In this document: piece by piece, positions 53,254 to 62,287 of the stretch
Layout: each line of letters starts with the position of its first letter
How positions within the stretch are numbered: position 1 is the first letter of the stretch
Source: Metabacillus bambusae
GTDB lineage: Bacteria; Bacillota; Bacilli; Bacillales; Bacillaceae
DNA length: 64,000 nucleotides
Assembly: GCF_017497975.1 (NCBI RefSeq)
Contig: NZ_JAGDEL010000016.1
Span: forward strand, 62,001 to 126,000
Direction of reading: 5' to 3'
Position numbers and translations under genes: made by a program
The notes under the pieces: model-generated
Seen by the model: only the letters and a program-made list of their open reading frames with translations
The model's database searches: none
What the model was told of the DNA's origin: nothing

Positions 53254-54942
53254 ATGGACTTAATTAGTATATTTGCAGATGATTTAACCAAATGTTTAAA
53301 AGGAATTCTCACTGTTGATGGCGTGAAAAAGTTAATAGAAAAACCAAGACATTCAAACCAAGGTGACATCGCATTTCCTTGTTTTACATTAGCAAAGATC
53401 GCAAAGAAATCACCAAACCAAATTGCAAATGAGTTAGCAAATAACATAAAACACCCATTATTTGCTCAGGTAGTAGCTGATGGACCTTATGTGAATGGGT
53501 TCTACAATAAGAAGATCGTCAGCAAGGAGGTTATTCATACAATTCTACAGCAGGGTGATAAATACGGCTCGACTCAAATTGGGAATGGTGAAAACATTAC
53601 AATTGATTTTTCTTCACCTAATATTGCAAAACCATTCTCAATGGGACATCTAAGATCAACAGTAATTGGAAATTCTCTTGCACATATTGTTGAAAAGTGT
53701 GGCTATAAGGCAATCCGAATAAACCATTTAGGTGATTGGGGAACACAGTTTGGAAAACTAATCGTCGCTTATAAAAATTGGGGTAACGAACAAAGTGTTA
53801 AGCAAAATCCGATAAAAGAACTCCTCGATCTTTATGTGAAGTTTCATACTGAGGCAGAAAGTCATTCACACTTAGAAGTTGAAGCAAGAATGTGGTTTAA
53901 AAAACTCGAAGATGGCGATGAGGAAGCTAAGACCCTTTGGAAATGGTTTAGAAATGAATCCCTTCAAGAGTTCTCAAAAATCTATTCCCTTTTAGGTATT
54001 GAGTTTGACACTTACCATGGTGAGGCCTTTTATAACGATAAAATGAAAGAAACTATCAATGTATTAAAGAATAAAGAGCTGCTTTCAAGCTCTGATGGTG
54101 CAGAAGTAGTCAACTTAGAAGAATTCGCTTTACCGCCTTGTTTAATAAAAAAATCTGATGGTGCAACCCTTTATGCTACTAGAGATTTAACTGCAGCGCT
54201 TTATCGACAGGAAACATATCATTTTACAAAAGGATTATATGTCGTTGGTCATGAACAAAGCCTTCATTTTAAACAAGTATTCCTTGTTCTTGAAAAATTA
54301 GGGTATAGCTGGGCAAAAGAATTAGTCCATGTTCCCTTTGGGTTTATTTTAAAGGACAGCAAAAAAATGTCGACAAGAAAAGGGAAAGTTGTCCTATTAG
54401 AAGAGGTTATTAATGATGCGATTACTCTAGCCAATCAAAATATTGAAACAAAAAATCCAACGTTAGAAAATAAAGAAGAAGTTGCAAGAAATGTCGCGAT
54501 TGGTTCACTTATCTTCCATGATCTAAAAAATGAGCGATTAAATAATATTGAATTTTCATTAGAAGAGATGTTGAAGTTCGAGGGTGAAACTGGTCCATAT
54601 GTTCAATATACACATGCTCGTGCATGCTCGATTTTAAGAAAAGTAGATGAAGCAAATGATTTACAAGCTGAAGGTTTAGAAGGAGATGAAAGTTGGGCTT
54701 TGGTGAAACACCTTATGGAATTTCCAGCTGTCATTAAAAAGAGTCTTACGTTATACGAACCATCGCAAATCGCAAAATATCTGATTGATTTGTCACAGGA
54801 ATTCAATAAATACTATGGTCTTGTTAAAATCTTAGCAGAGGATGAACAAAAACAGAATCGGGTAGCTATAGTGAAAACTGTAACGATCGTTTTGAGTGAA
54901 GGTCTGAGATTACTTGGGATAAAGGCACCTAAGGAAATGTAA
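53254..54942 (+). CDS. argS: Arginyl-tRNA synthetase
   Basis: The enzyme charges tRNA-Arg. The 562-residue class I synthetase has the HIGH-type motif in SSPNIAKPFSMGHLRST, the KMSK-type motif in KKMSTRKGKVV, and the C-terminal anticodon-binding part with YVQYTHARACSILRK. Start 53254 was chosen because AAAGGTG lies 7 bases away; a GTG three codons earlier overlaps that site. A T-box leader controls it. Some Bacillus carry two argS genes, one T-box controlled; whether a second exists is not visible here. Confidence 0.95.
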   Translation: MDLISIFADDLTKCLKGILTVDGVKKLIEKPRHSNQGDIAFPCFTLAKIAKKSPNQIANELANNIKHPLFAQVVADGPYVNGFYNKKIVSKEVIHTILQQGDKYGSTQIGNGENITIDFSSPNIAKPFSMGHLRSTVIGNSLAHIVEKCGYKAIRINHLGDWGTQFGKLIVAYKNWGNEQSVKQNPIKELLDLYVKFHTEAESHSHLEVEARMWFKKLEDGDEEAKTLWKWFRNESLQEFSKIYSLLGIEFDTYHGEAFYNDKMKETINVLKNKELLSSSDGAEVVNLEEFALPPCLIKKSDGATLYATRDLTAALYRQETYHFTKGLYVVGHEQSLHFKQVFLVLEKLGYSWAKELVHVPFGFILKDSKKMSTRKGKVVLLEEVINDAITLANQNIETKNPTLENKEEVARNVAIGSLIFHDLKNERLNNIEFSLEEMLKFEGETGPYVQYTHARACSILRKVDEANDLQAEGLEGDESWALVKHLMEFPAVIKKSLTLYEPSQIAKYLIDLSQEFNKYYGLVKILAEDEQKQNRVAIVKTVTIVLSEGLRLLGIKAPKEM

Positions 54943-54953
54943 TAATTTAAAGC

Positions 54954-54989
54954 AATAGACTCTGCATAAGTAAGTAGAGTCTATTACAT
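54954..54989. terminator. Bidirectional terminator after argS
   Basis: AATAGACTCT (54954-54963) pairs with AGAGTCTATT (54976-54985), followed by ACATTTTC, between convergent genes. Confidence 0.75.
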
Positions 54990-55541
54990 TTTCCCCCCCG
55001 TTTCGCTCATTACTTCCGCCATACTTGCAAGTTTGGCTACTGTTTTCCAATTGCGCAATGTTGCAGGAACTCCTATTTTTTGAAGTTGAATAGCCAACTT
55101 GGATTTCCTTATGCTTTGGCGGAAAAATAAGTACATTTCTCTTCCCTTGATTTGGTATTCATCTACGCCTCTATTAACATTACATAATTGGTCAATCCGT
55201 TCTTGCGATGGAACGTCAGCTAAGAAAGATATATGGATGCTTTCTCCTTCCAATAATGCTTCAGCAAGATAAGGGCAATTCTTGATAATTTGTTGCATTT
55301 CTGTAGCAGTCCTTATCATTACTGGAACTGAAAGACCGAAAGTGTTTTTAATCTCCTGCTCAATCTGATGGGATAGCTCCTTAGACTCTGCTTTTGATTC
55401 AAATAAAACATTACCGCTTTGAATATATGTTTTCACATTTTGTAAATCCATAGATTCAAATAGTTGCTTTAGTTCAGCCATTTTAATCACGTTGTGTCCA
55501 CCAACGTTAATACCACGTAGCAAAGCAAGATATATCGTCAT
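54984..55541 (-). CDS. DUF1697-family protein
   Basis: The 185-residue product opens with YLALLRGINVGGHNVIKMAEL and continues with VKTYIQSGNVLFES, the signature of the DUF1697 family. ALLRNWKT-type sequence (TLRNWKTVAKLA) near the C-terminus also fits. The family is common in bacteria but has no established function. It is a single gene with the shared terminator behind it. Confidence 0.85.
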   Translation of the reverse strand: MTIYLALLRGINVGGHNVIKMAELKQLFESMDLQNVKTYIQSGNVLFESKAESKELSHQIEQEIKNTFGLSVPVMIRTATEMQQIIKNCPYLAEALLEGESIHISFLADVPSQERIDQLCNVNRGVDEYQIKGREMYLFFRQSIRKSKLAIQLQKIGVPATLRNWKTVAKLASMAEVMSETGGKM

Positions 55542-55706
55542 CTTTTCACCTCTATTTTAGGATCTTTTTAGATCATACCACTTTTTACGAATCTAACTAA
55601 AAAATATCCTCTTTCTTCCAATACAGTAAACTTTTTATATTTCTACTTCATTATATTTTACTTTATTAAGGTCAAACTAACAAAAAAAATTAATGGAGGT
55701 GTAAAC

Positions 55707-55994
55707 GTGAGCGATAATGAAGAAGAATATACAGACTTTTCGAATGTAGAAAAACAAAGGAACTTTTTAACACATGAGGATTTCCCTGAAGGTGCATATG
55801 GTTCTCCTTACCGTAAAGATGACCCAGTAGAAAATAAAAGTACTCCTTGGAAAGAAGGTCAGCAATACTATAGCAACTTTACTTACGAATATCGTAATAT
55901 GCATGAAGATGTTCCAAGACAATTCCCAGGGGCCCACCCAACACATGATGAAAAAGATAAGGATACGGAAGCACCTTACAATGATTCCCACTAA
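55707..55994 (+). CDS. Small acidic hydrophilic protein, unknown
   Basis: The 95-residue product is hydrophilic and acidic, with many Tyr, Asp, Glu and Pro (ENKSTPWKEGQQYYSNF, PRQFPGAHPTHDEKDKDTE). It has no signal or membrane segment and is probably poorly ordered. GTG at 55707 follows GGAGGTG. A strong bidirectional terminator follows. I do not recognise the family, though the composition resembles small cytosolic proteins of Bacillus spores or stationary phase. Confidence 0.7.
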   Translation: MSDNEEEYTDFSNVEKQRNFLTHEDFPEGAYGSPYRKDDPVENKSTPWKEGQQYYSNFTYEYRNMHEDVPRQFPGAHPTHDEKDKDTEAPYNDSH

Positions 55995-55998
55995 AATA

Positions 55999-56044
55999 TG
56001 AGGTTGACTCAAAAGGGTAACACCATTTGAGTCAACCTCATTTA
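55999..56044. terminator. Bidirectional terminator
   Basis: TGAGGTTGACTCAAA and TTTGAGTCAACCTCA are perfect 15-base arms around a 12-base loop, ending in TTT, between convergent genes. Confidence 0.9.
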
Positions 56045-56683
56045 GCCAAATAGTGCTTTTAATCCTTGATATCCAAAATACAGACCAAAGCCAAGTAAAG
56101 ATACCCCAGATATAATTGAAATTGCTTTTATACTTTCATCATTTAAGAACCTCCGGAAGCCTGTTGTTAAACCAGCAACAAAAACATCCCATAATGTTAA
56201 ACCGACAAAGATCATACAGCTATAAATTAACAACTGGCTTGTACCGTTTATTTGCGCTGTTTTTGCTAAAATTGAACCATATATCCCTAACCAAAATAAA
56301 ATGGATAATGGACTTGTAACCGACATAATAAATCCTGTTAAAAAGCATTTTGATAAAGAGTCTTTTTTTCTTGTATATGTGAGGTTTACTGAATTCGCAC
56401 CTAAAATACTTTCAATACCTGAATAGATAAGAATAAAGCCACCAAACAACCAAAGAAAAATCTGAACGATTGGTATTCCTAAGAACTGTACCATACCTAA
56501 ATATATCAAAAGCATGAACAGGGCATCAGCTACCATCGATCCTGCGCCTACAATCCAGGCATGCCAAAATCCATTTTTCAACCCTTTATCTAAACGCGCA
56601 GAATTTACAGGCCCTATAGGAGCTGCTAAAGATAATCCTAAAAATATGTAACTAATTAGTATACCAATACTCAACAAAACCAC
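56042..56683 (-). CDS. LysE/RhtB-family amino-acid exporter
   Basis: The 213-residue protein has six hydrophobic segments. Near the start LSLAAPIGPVNSARLDKGLKNG-type sequence (about residues 17-38) is the LysE/RhtB signature, followed by GAGSMVADALFMLLIYLG and later TGFIMSVTSPLSILFWLG. Family members export amino acids such as lysine or homoserine lactone-like compounds. The substrate is not readable. GTG 56683 is used here; a nearby TTG is an alternative because the ribosome binding site is weak. Confidence 0.82.
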   Translation of the reverse strand: MVLLSIGILISYIFLGLSLAAPIGPVNSARLDKGLKNGFWHAWIVGAGSMVADALFMLLIYLGMVQFLGIPIVQIFLWLFGGFILIYSGIESILGANSVNLTYTRKKDSLSKCFLTGFIMSVTSPLSILFWLGIYGSILAKTAQINGTSQLLIYSCMIFVGLTLWDVFVAGLTTGFRRFLNDESIKAISIISGVSLLGFGLYFGYQGLKALFG

Positions 56684-56861
56684 TCTCTTCCATAGTTAAT
56701 AACTGGTACATTATATGAACAGAGTGATTTCCTATGACTTTTTATCCCAATAAATTCATTCATATTACTTAGAAAACTAAGTCAAAGACAGCTATTTATT
56801 TTGGTTTAACTTAAAAATAAAGGACAAGATAAACATACATAGTAATGAAGGGGTGAGATAT

Positions 56862-57290
56862 ATGGCAAATAAAGAGAAAGAGAATGAACAAGCAGGTACA
56901 GACGATGCCATTGTTCTTATGTTTTTAAATTTAGTTGAAGAAGACGGAATTGAAGTAGAAGTTACACTAAGCGTTAGAGGTACAATTGTCTCTGGCACTC
57001 TAATTGGAGCAAGCGCTTATTATGAAGGAATAACAGAATCATCTAAGAAATTAACTGATACAACGATGTCAAAAATCATCTCAAAAAAATTCGGTGATTT
57101 GAAAGAAGCCTATTCAAAACAAAAACAAGATGAAGCAGATAAAGAATCAGATGAAAATACACTAACATTTATTCATTTAAAAGATGCTAAATATCTTAGT
57201 ACAAGCGGTCAACCACTCCCTTCTAACGGCACTTGGTGGAGAGGAAGAATTTCCTCTATTGATGGTTTTTCCTTTGATTCACTTGTTTAA
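56862..57290 (+). CDS. Small soluble protein, possibly GvpU-like
   Basis: The 142-residue product has a beta-rich N-terminal domain (VLMFLNLVEEDGIEVEVTLSV and GTIVSGTLIGASAYYEGI), a charged helix (about 75-110), and a second short domain (TLTFIHLKDAKYLS, WWRGRISSIDGFSFDSL). The pattern reminds me of the gas-vesicle accessory family GvpU, but no other gas-vesicle gene is nearby, so the name is tentative. Start 56862 follows AAGGGGTGA; a GTG three codons earlier overlaps that site. A terminator follows. Confidence 0.6.
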   Translation: MANKEKENEQAGTDDAIVLMFLNLVEEDGIEVEVTLSVRGTIVSGTLIGASAYYEGITESSKKLTDTTMSKIISKKFGDLKEAYSKQKQDEADKESDENTLTFIHLKDAKYLSTSGQPLPSNGTWWRGRISSIDGFSFDSLV

Positions 57291-57306
57291 TTTTATATGA
57301 AAAATT

Positions 57307-57336
57307 CCCTTGAATATAATTCGAGGGCTTTTTTTT
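57307..57336 (+). terminator. Terminator of the GvpU-like gene
   Basis: CCCTTGAAT and ATTCGAGGG pair across three bases, followed by C and eight T. Confidence 0.85.
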
Positions 57337-57510
57337 ATAACGTAAACATATTAAGCTGGTACATTTTGATCATGAGTAATTTTTAAGGATAAGCATAGTT
57401 CCTACTAGGTAAATTACTACGAAATTCAACTAGCCATCTGGTTGCATTCTATACATAAATAGGCCGCTTCCTTCTAACAATAATACTTAGGGAATACGAG
57501 GAGGTATTAT

Positions 57511-58896
57511 ATGAGTAACGCAAGTTGTAGTTCAAGTGGCTCTAGTCAAAAATCAAATAAAGGCCAAAATGAGGGGAATTTAAAGTGGTGGCAATTATCA
57601 TTAGTTGGTATCGGTTGTACCATCGGAACTGGCTATTTTCTAGGCTCTAGTATCGGAGTTGGTATAACAGGCCCTTCTATTGTTTTTTCATTTCTCTTAG
57701 CAGCAATCGGTACATATATCGTATTTAATGTTTTGGCAAAAATGACTGCTGAAGACCCTCAAGAAGGTTCCTTTTGTTATTATGCCGGTAAGGCTTATGG
57801 AAAATGGGCAGAGTTTAGTTGTGGCTGGAATTATTGGTGTTCGAACATTCTTATAATGGGGAGTCAATTGACAGCCCTTTCTATACTTTCACGATTTTGG
57901 TTTCCTAATGTTCCTTTGTGGATTTTTGCAGCGGGTTATGCGATTCTTTCCATTCTTGTCGTATTAACTGGGACCAAGGGGTTTGACAAAATCGAGGATC
58001 TCTTAGCAATTGTAAAATTTGCGGCAATCATCATGTTTATTATTCTTGCTCTTGCTGCACTATTCGGATGGATAAATGCAGACAATGCTAAGCCTACTGG
58101 ACTCCCTAATTCTGCAGGTGAATTATTCGCAGGTGGATTCAAAGGATTTTGGGCTTCTCTCATCTACGCATTTTATGCTTATGGTGGAATAGAGGTTATT
58201 GGCATTATGGCAATGCAACTTAAAAAGAAAGAGGATGCACCAAAGGCAGGTACAGTGATGCTAATTTCCTTAACCTTTGTTTATGTTTTATCATTAGCAC
58301 TTGCTGTAACTCTTGTTTCCCTTGAAGCCTTTCATGAAAAGGAAAGTCCATTTGTGACAGCTATGGCAGATTACAATCTAGCCTTTTTCCCACATGTGTT
58401 TAATGGGGCAATCATCATCGCTGGATTTTCCACCATGACAGCTTCCCTGTATGGTGTAACTAATTTGCTTGTCACATTAGCAAATGGCGGTGATGCACCT
58501 GCAATATTTGCCAAAAAGCTTGATAAGTTCAAGAGTCTGCCTTTGCCATCGTTAGGATTGGCAACAGTGGGTTTACTTGCATCTATCATTACCGCTTTAC
58601 TGCTGCCTGGAAAAATATATGAGTATATCACAACTGCAGCTGGGATCTTATTATTATACAACTGGTTTTTTATCATTATTTCTTCATTTCGAATCCTGGA
58701 ATTTAAAATATGGAATAAAATTTTTGGCTTTTTTGGACTCGCATTAATCCTGGCTGCTATTAGCGGAACTTTGCTTGAAAAAGCAATTCGCCCCGGATTC
58801 TTTGTAAGTATACTATTCGTAGCGATTATTGGTTTAGTGTGCTTGAAAATGAAAAAAGGTTGGATAAAAACGAAAAGTAAAATTCGTTATTATTAA
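57511..58896 (+). CDS. APC-family amino-acid permease
   Basis: The 461-residue protein has about 12 hydrophobic segments. The first reads LVGIGCTIGTGYFLGSSIGV, with the GxG signature that binds the amino-acid backbone in the APC superfamily. The segment FYAYGGIEVIGIMAMQLKKKEDAPKAG is typical of AAT-type permeases. An N-terminal serine-rich tail of 20 residues is unusual but not a signal peptide. GAGGAGG precedes the ATG, and a terminator follows. The amino acid carried is unknown. Confidence 0.85.
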   Translation: MSNASCSSSGSSQKSNKGQNEGNLKWWQLSLVGIGCTIGTGYFLGSSIGVGITGPSIVFSFLLAAIGTYIVFNVLAKMTAEDPQEGSFCYYAGKAYGKWAEFSCGWNYWCSNILIMGSQLTALSILSRFWFPNVPLWIFAAGYAILSILVVLTGTKGFDKIEDLLAIVKFAAIIMFIILALAALFGWINADNAKPTGLPNSAGELFAGGFKGFWASLIYAFYAYGGIEVIGIMAMQLKKKEDAPKAGTVMLISLTFVYVLSLALAVTLVSLEAFHEKESPFVTAMADYNLAFFPHVFNGAIIIAGFSTMTASLYGVTNLLVTLANGGDAPAIFAKKLDKFKSLPLPSLGLATVGLLASIITALLLPGKIYEYITTAAGILLLYNWFFIIISSFRILEFKIWNKIFGFFGLALILAAISGTLLEKAIRPGFFVSILFVAIIGLVCLKMKKGWIKTKSKIRYY

Positions 58897-58913
58897 GTTT
58901 TCTGATTATAAAT

Positions 58914-58947
58914 GGTCAGCCAGATGATGTATCTGGTTGACTTTTTT
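58914..58947 (+). terminator. Terminator of the permease gene
   Basis: GGTCAGCCAGAT and ATCTGGTTGAC pair across five bases and are followed by six T. Confidence 0.85.
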
Positions 58948-59046
58948 ATTGTCTTAACAGTATTTTTCAACCCTACGATCTAGATGGTATATTTAAACTT
59001 ATAGTAAACAAGAAGTTACCCATTTACCAAGGAGATGTTATTACCT

Positions 59047-59724
59047 ATGATTCATATTTTAGTTGCCGACGATGATCCCCATCTTCGTGAATTACTTAAT
59101 CACTACCTTCAAGCAGAGGGTTATGTCGTATATGAGGCTGATGATGGTGTAGAAGCTTCAGCTTTACTAGAAGTAGAACAGATTCACATTGCGATTTTAG
59201 ATGTGATGATGCCAAATAAGGATGGCTTTCAATTATGTAAAGAAATCAGACAGGATTATGATTTTCCTATTTTATTATTAACAGCAAAAGACCAGCTTGT
59301 CGATAAGGAAAAAGGATATTCTGTTGGGACTGATGATTATTTAACAAAACCATTCGAACCGAAGGAGTTATTATTTCGAATCAAAGCATTATTAAGACGC
59401 TACCAAATGGTGAACACAGAAAAGATTAAACTTGGTTCAATCGTAATAGATCGAAAAAGTTACGAAGTTCATTGCAATGAACAACTCTTCATTCTTCCCA
59501 TGAAAGAGTTTGAATTATTATCTCAGCTTGCTAGTTATCCAGATCGGATTTTCAGCCGTGAAGATTTGATCCAGCTTATTTGGGGATCTGATTTCGCTGG
59601 AGACGACCGCACTGTTGATGTTCATATTAAACGATTACGAGAGCGTTTTTCTCAACGCACTGATGATTTTGTCATTAAAACAGTTCGGGGTGTTGGTTAT
59701 AAACTGGAGGTCATACAAAAGTGA
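59047..59724 (+). CDS. hssR: Heme-response regulator HssR
   Basis: The 225-residue OmpR-type regulator has a receiver with the acidic triad D8-D9-D10, phospho-acceptor D52 in AILDVMMPNKDG, and KPFEPKELLFRI. A winged-helix domain follows (MKEFELLSQLASYPDRIFSREDL, DDRTVDVHIKRLRERF, VRGVGYKLE). It matches S. aureus HssR well, and the HssR box before hrtB (61107-61126) confirms the role: activating heme efflux when heme is toxic. Start 59047 is preferred because AAGGAG would touch the ATG at 59035. It overlaps hssS by 4 bases. Confidence 0.9.
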   Translation: MIHILVADDDPHLRELLNHYLQAEGYVVYEADDGVEASALLEVEQIHIAILDVMMPNKDGFQLCKEIRQDYDFPILLLTAKDQLVDKEKGYSVGTDDYLTKPFEPKELLFRIKALLRRYQMVNTEKIKLGSIVIDRKSYEVHCNEQLFILPMKEFELLSQLASYPDRIFSREDLIQLIWGSDFAGDDRTVDVHIKRLRERFSQRTDDFVIKTVRGVGYKLEVIQK

Positions 59725-61100
59725 AAACTTTATATTTACGTATTGTTGTTACAACCATCATCGTCATGATTTTCAGTAGTATACTGGCCTTCATCCTTTC
59801 GAATGTTTACTACCAATACAGTTTAAAACCATACAATGACAAAAAGGTAACCGAAATGGCCCAAGATATTGTGACCTTTTATGAACAAAACCCTACTGTT
59901 CATTTGGATGAATATTTAGTCAATATTGGAGAATTAGGTTATCAAATTTATTTAACAGATGAACAAGGTCATGAATTGTTTTATGGTGGAGAATTCAAAC
60001 AGAAAAATATCGACACAAGCATCGTACAAAATGTGTTAAATGGACAAGTCTATCATGGGATCTCTAAGTTCCCATCAAAAGCATTTATTACTGGTTTTTT
60101 TGATAACTCCCTTATTAATTCAATTGGTATACCAATTGAGGTTGATGGAGATCAATATGCTCTTTTTCTTCGTCCCAATATCGAACTTCAATTTGGTGAG
60201 ATGCGGATCTTCTTTTCTCTTCTTGTTGTTCTGATTATCTTCTTAAGCATTCTTTTCGTTGTCGTGAGTACCCGTTACATTGTTAAACCAATTAGTAAGC
60301 TCACTGATGCAACGAAAGAAATTGCTAAGGGAAAATACAATATCCAACTTAATGTAAATCGACAGGATGAAATCGGTAAATTAGCAAGTCATTTTTCACA
60401 AATGGCAAGGAATTTGGAGCAACTTGAAGAAATGCGCCAGGAATTTGTTTCGAATGTTTCACACGAAATTCAATCTCCACTTGCCTCCATACAAGGGTTT
60501 TCGCAATCTCTACAGAGAGAAAATATAACAGAAAACCAACGCAACCATTATTTATCGATTATCGAGAACGAAAGCAGACGGATGTCATCGTTAAGCAAAC
60601 AGTTATTAACACTTGCCTCTTTAGATAAAGAGGAGGGCATCCTAGTGAAAAGCACTTTTGACGTTTCAGAGCAAATAAAACAAGTAGTATCCATGACCGA
60701 ATGGAGTTGGCGGGAAAAAGAGCTAGCGATTGAGATGGATCTCCCTTCAACCTTCATATACGCTGACAAAAACTTTCTCCACCAAGTGTGGACAAATCTT
60801 ATCACAAATAGTATTAAATTCACTAATGCTGGAGGGACAATTTCACTTTGTCTTAAAACGATGGATGAGCAATGCGTGATCGCAATAAAGGATACAGGTA
60901 TCGGCATATCAGAAAGTGATCTGCCCCATATCTTTCATCGCTTTTATAAATCAGATAAAGCGAGAAGTCGTAATGGATCTGGCACTGGTTTAGGCTTAGC
61001 AATTACAAAAAAAGTGATTGGACTACATGATGGGAACATTCACGTTGAAAGTTCATTAGGTAAAGGCACAACCTTTCACATCCGGCTCCCAAGAATGTAA
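59721..61100 (+). CDS. hssS: Heme sensor histidine kinase HssS
   Basis: The 459-residue membrane kinase has two transmembrane helices (about 8-28 and 163-184) enclosing a 135-residue sensor part. A HAMP domain follows (about 185-238). The HisKA box has His248 in VSNVSHEIQSPLAS, and the ATPase domain contains NLITNSIKFT, IAIKDTGIGIS and GSGTGLGLAITKK. It senses heme stress and phosphorylates HssR. GTG 59721 overlaps the hssR stop, with GGAGG upstream. Its assignment rests on the company of hssR, the HssR box and hrtBA. Confidence 0.88.
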   Translation: MKTLYLRIVVTTIIVMIFSSILAFILSNVYYQYSLKPYNDKKVTEMAQDIVTFYEQNPTVHLDEYLVNIGELGYQIYLTDEQGHELFYGGEFKQKNIDTSIVQNVLNGQVYHGISKFPSKAFITGFFDNSLINSIGIPIEVDGDQYALFLRPNIELQFGEMRIFFSLLVVLIIFLSILFVVVSTRYIVKPISKLTDATKEIAKGKYNIQLNVNRQDEIGKLASHFSQMARNLEQLEEMRQEFVSNVSHEIQSPLASIQGFSQSLQRENITENQRNHYLSIIENESRRMSSLSKQLLTLASLDKEEGILVKSTFDVSEQIKQVVSMTEWSWREKELAIEMDLPSTFIYADKNFLHQVWTNLITNSIKFTNAGGTISLCLKTMDEQCVIAIKDTGIGISESDLPHIFHRFYKSDKARSRNGSGTGLGLAITKKVIGLHDGNIHVESSLGKGTTFHIRLPRM

Positions 61101-61106
61101 TGTTCT

Positions 61107-61139
61107 GTTCATACTCCGTTCATATTCAATTCTTATACT
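61107..61139 (+). promoter_or_regulatory. HssR box and hrtBA promoter
   Basis: GTTCATACT (61107-61115), two bases and GTTCATATT (61118-61126) form the direct repeat known as the HssR binding site in S. aureus. TATACT (61134-61139) is a fitting -10 box, and the repeat covers the -35 position, as expected for an activator. Confidence 0.88.
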
Positions 61140-61186
61140 TACCTCATGATTTAAATAAACGAATGATGAATGGAGATGAACAAACA

Positions 61187-62287
61187 ATGTTTCTTGCTTT
61201 ACGTGAAATGAAGCATGCTAAGCTGAGATATTTATTAATTGGTTTCATTATGATTTTGATTGCATGGCTCGTCCTATTTGTATCAGGATTAGCTAAAGGG
61301 TTAGCTTCAGACAATGCATCCTCGATTCAAAAAATGAATGCAGATTATTTCGTCCTCCAAGAGGAATCAGATCATCGGTTAACTCGTTCAATTTTACATG
61401 AGCAACTTTATCAAGATATTAGTCAATATATTGATAAAAAAGACACAGCACCACTAGGTATAAAGATGGCGACATTAGCTGACGACAATTCACCTAAAAA
61501 GGTTGATGCAACGTTTTTTGCTATTGATGTTGATGGTATGCTAGCGCCATCAATTGTTGAAGGGAACATGATTGATAACACTTCAACAAATGAGGTCATA
61601 GTAGATCACTCTTTAAGAGATGAAGGTTTTATAATAGGTGATCAATTAAAAGATCAGGCTTCAGGAAAAGATTTCAAGATCGTTGGTTTTTCAGAAGGAC
61701 AGTCGTTTAGCCATGCACCTGTTATTCATATTAACTTTAAACAGTGGTCACAAATTAATCACTCTACAGCAAACAATGAACCATTTTTCAATGCGGTAGC
61801 AATAAAATCAGATCAAAATGTCGCTGATCAAATAAAGAAGGCTGTATCAGGCATAGAAATAATTAATAAAGAACAAGTATTAAAAGGGATTCCAGGCTTC
61901 AAAGAAGAACAAGGCTCATTAACAATGATGATCACTTTCCTGTTTGTCATTGCAGCCTTTGTGTTGGCAGTATTCTTCTACGTCATTACAATTCAAAAAA
62001 TAAATCAATTTGGCCTTTTGAAAGCCATAGGGGCAAAGTCTAATTATTTAGCGCGTAATCTTATTTCTCAAATATTGTTACTTACGATTATGAGTCTACT
62101 AATTAGTATTGCACTAACCTATAGTGTAGCAGTTATTTTGCCAAGTAGTATGCCTTTTGAACTGACCCCAAAATTGGTTTTAGGCTGTTCCTTACTATTT
62201 ATCTTTGTTTCTGTGATAGGATCATTGTTATCACTTTTCAGAGTGGTAAAAATTGATGCTCTTGAAGCGATTGGGAGGGCTGCATAA
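61187..62287 (+). CDS. hrtB: Heme efflux permease HrtB
   Basis: The 366-residue FtsX-type permease has one N-terminal helix (about 14-36), a large external domain and three C-terminal helices. It follows HrtB of S. aureus in key parts: RYLLIGFIMILIAWLVLFVSGLAKGLA near the start, then FYVITIQKINQFGLLKAIGAK and KIDALEAIG at the end. Segments quoted are separate. With HrtA it removes toxic heme from the membrane. Start 61187 has GGAG upstream; a frame from 61100 would run through the HssR box. Its stop overlaps the hrtA start (TAATG). Confidence 0.9.
   Translation: MFLALREMKHAKLRYLLIGFIMILIAWLVLFVSGLAKGLASDNASSIQKMNADYFVLQEESDHRLTRSILHEQLYQDISQYIDKKDTAPLGIKMATLADDNSPKKVDATFFAIDVDGMLAPSIVEGNMIDNTSTNEVIVDHSLRDEGFIIGDQLKDQASGKDFKIVGFSEGQSFSHAPVIHINFKQWSQINHSTANNEPFFNAVAIKSDQNVADQIKKAVSGIEIINKEQVLKGIPGFKEEQGSLTMMITFLFVIAAFVLAVFFYVITIQKINQFGLLKAIGAKSNYLARNLISQILLLTIMSLLISIALTYSVAVILPSSMPFELTPKLVLGCSLLFIFVSVIGSLLSLFRVVKIDALEAIGRAA

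Noticed and set aside
61100-62287. HrtB starting at 61100
   Set aside because: The first 29 codons would cover the HssR box and promoter; the ATG at 61187 has a ribosome binding site and aligns with HrtB.
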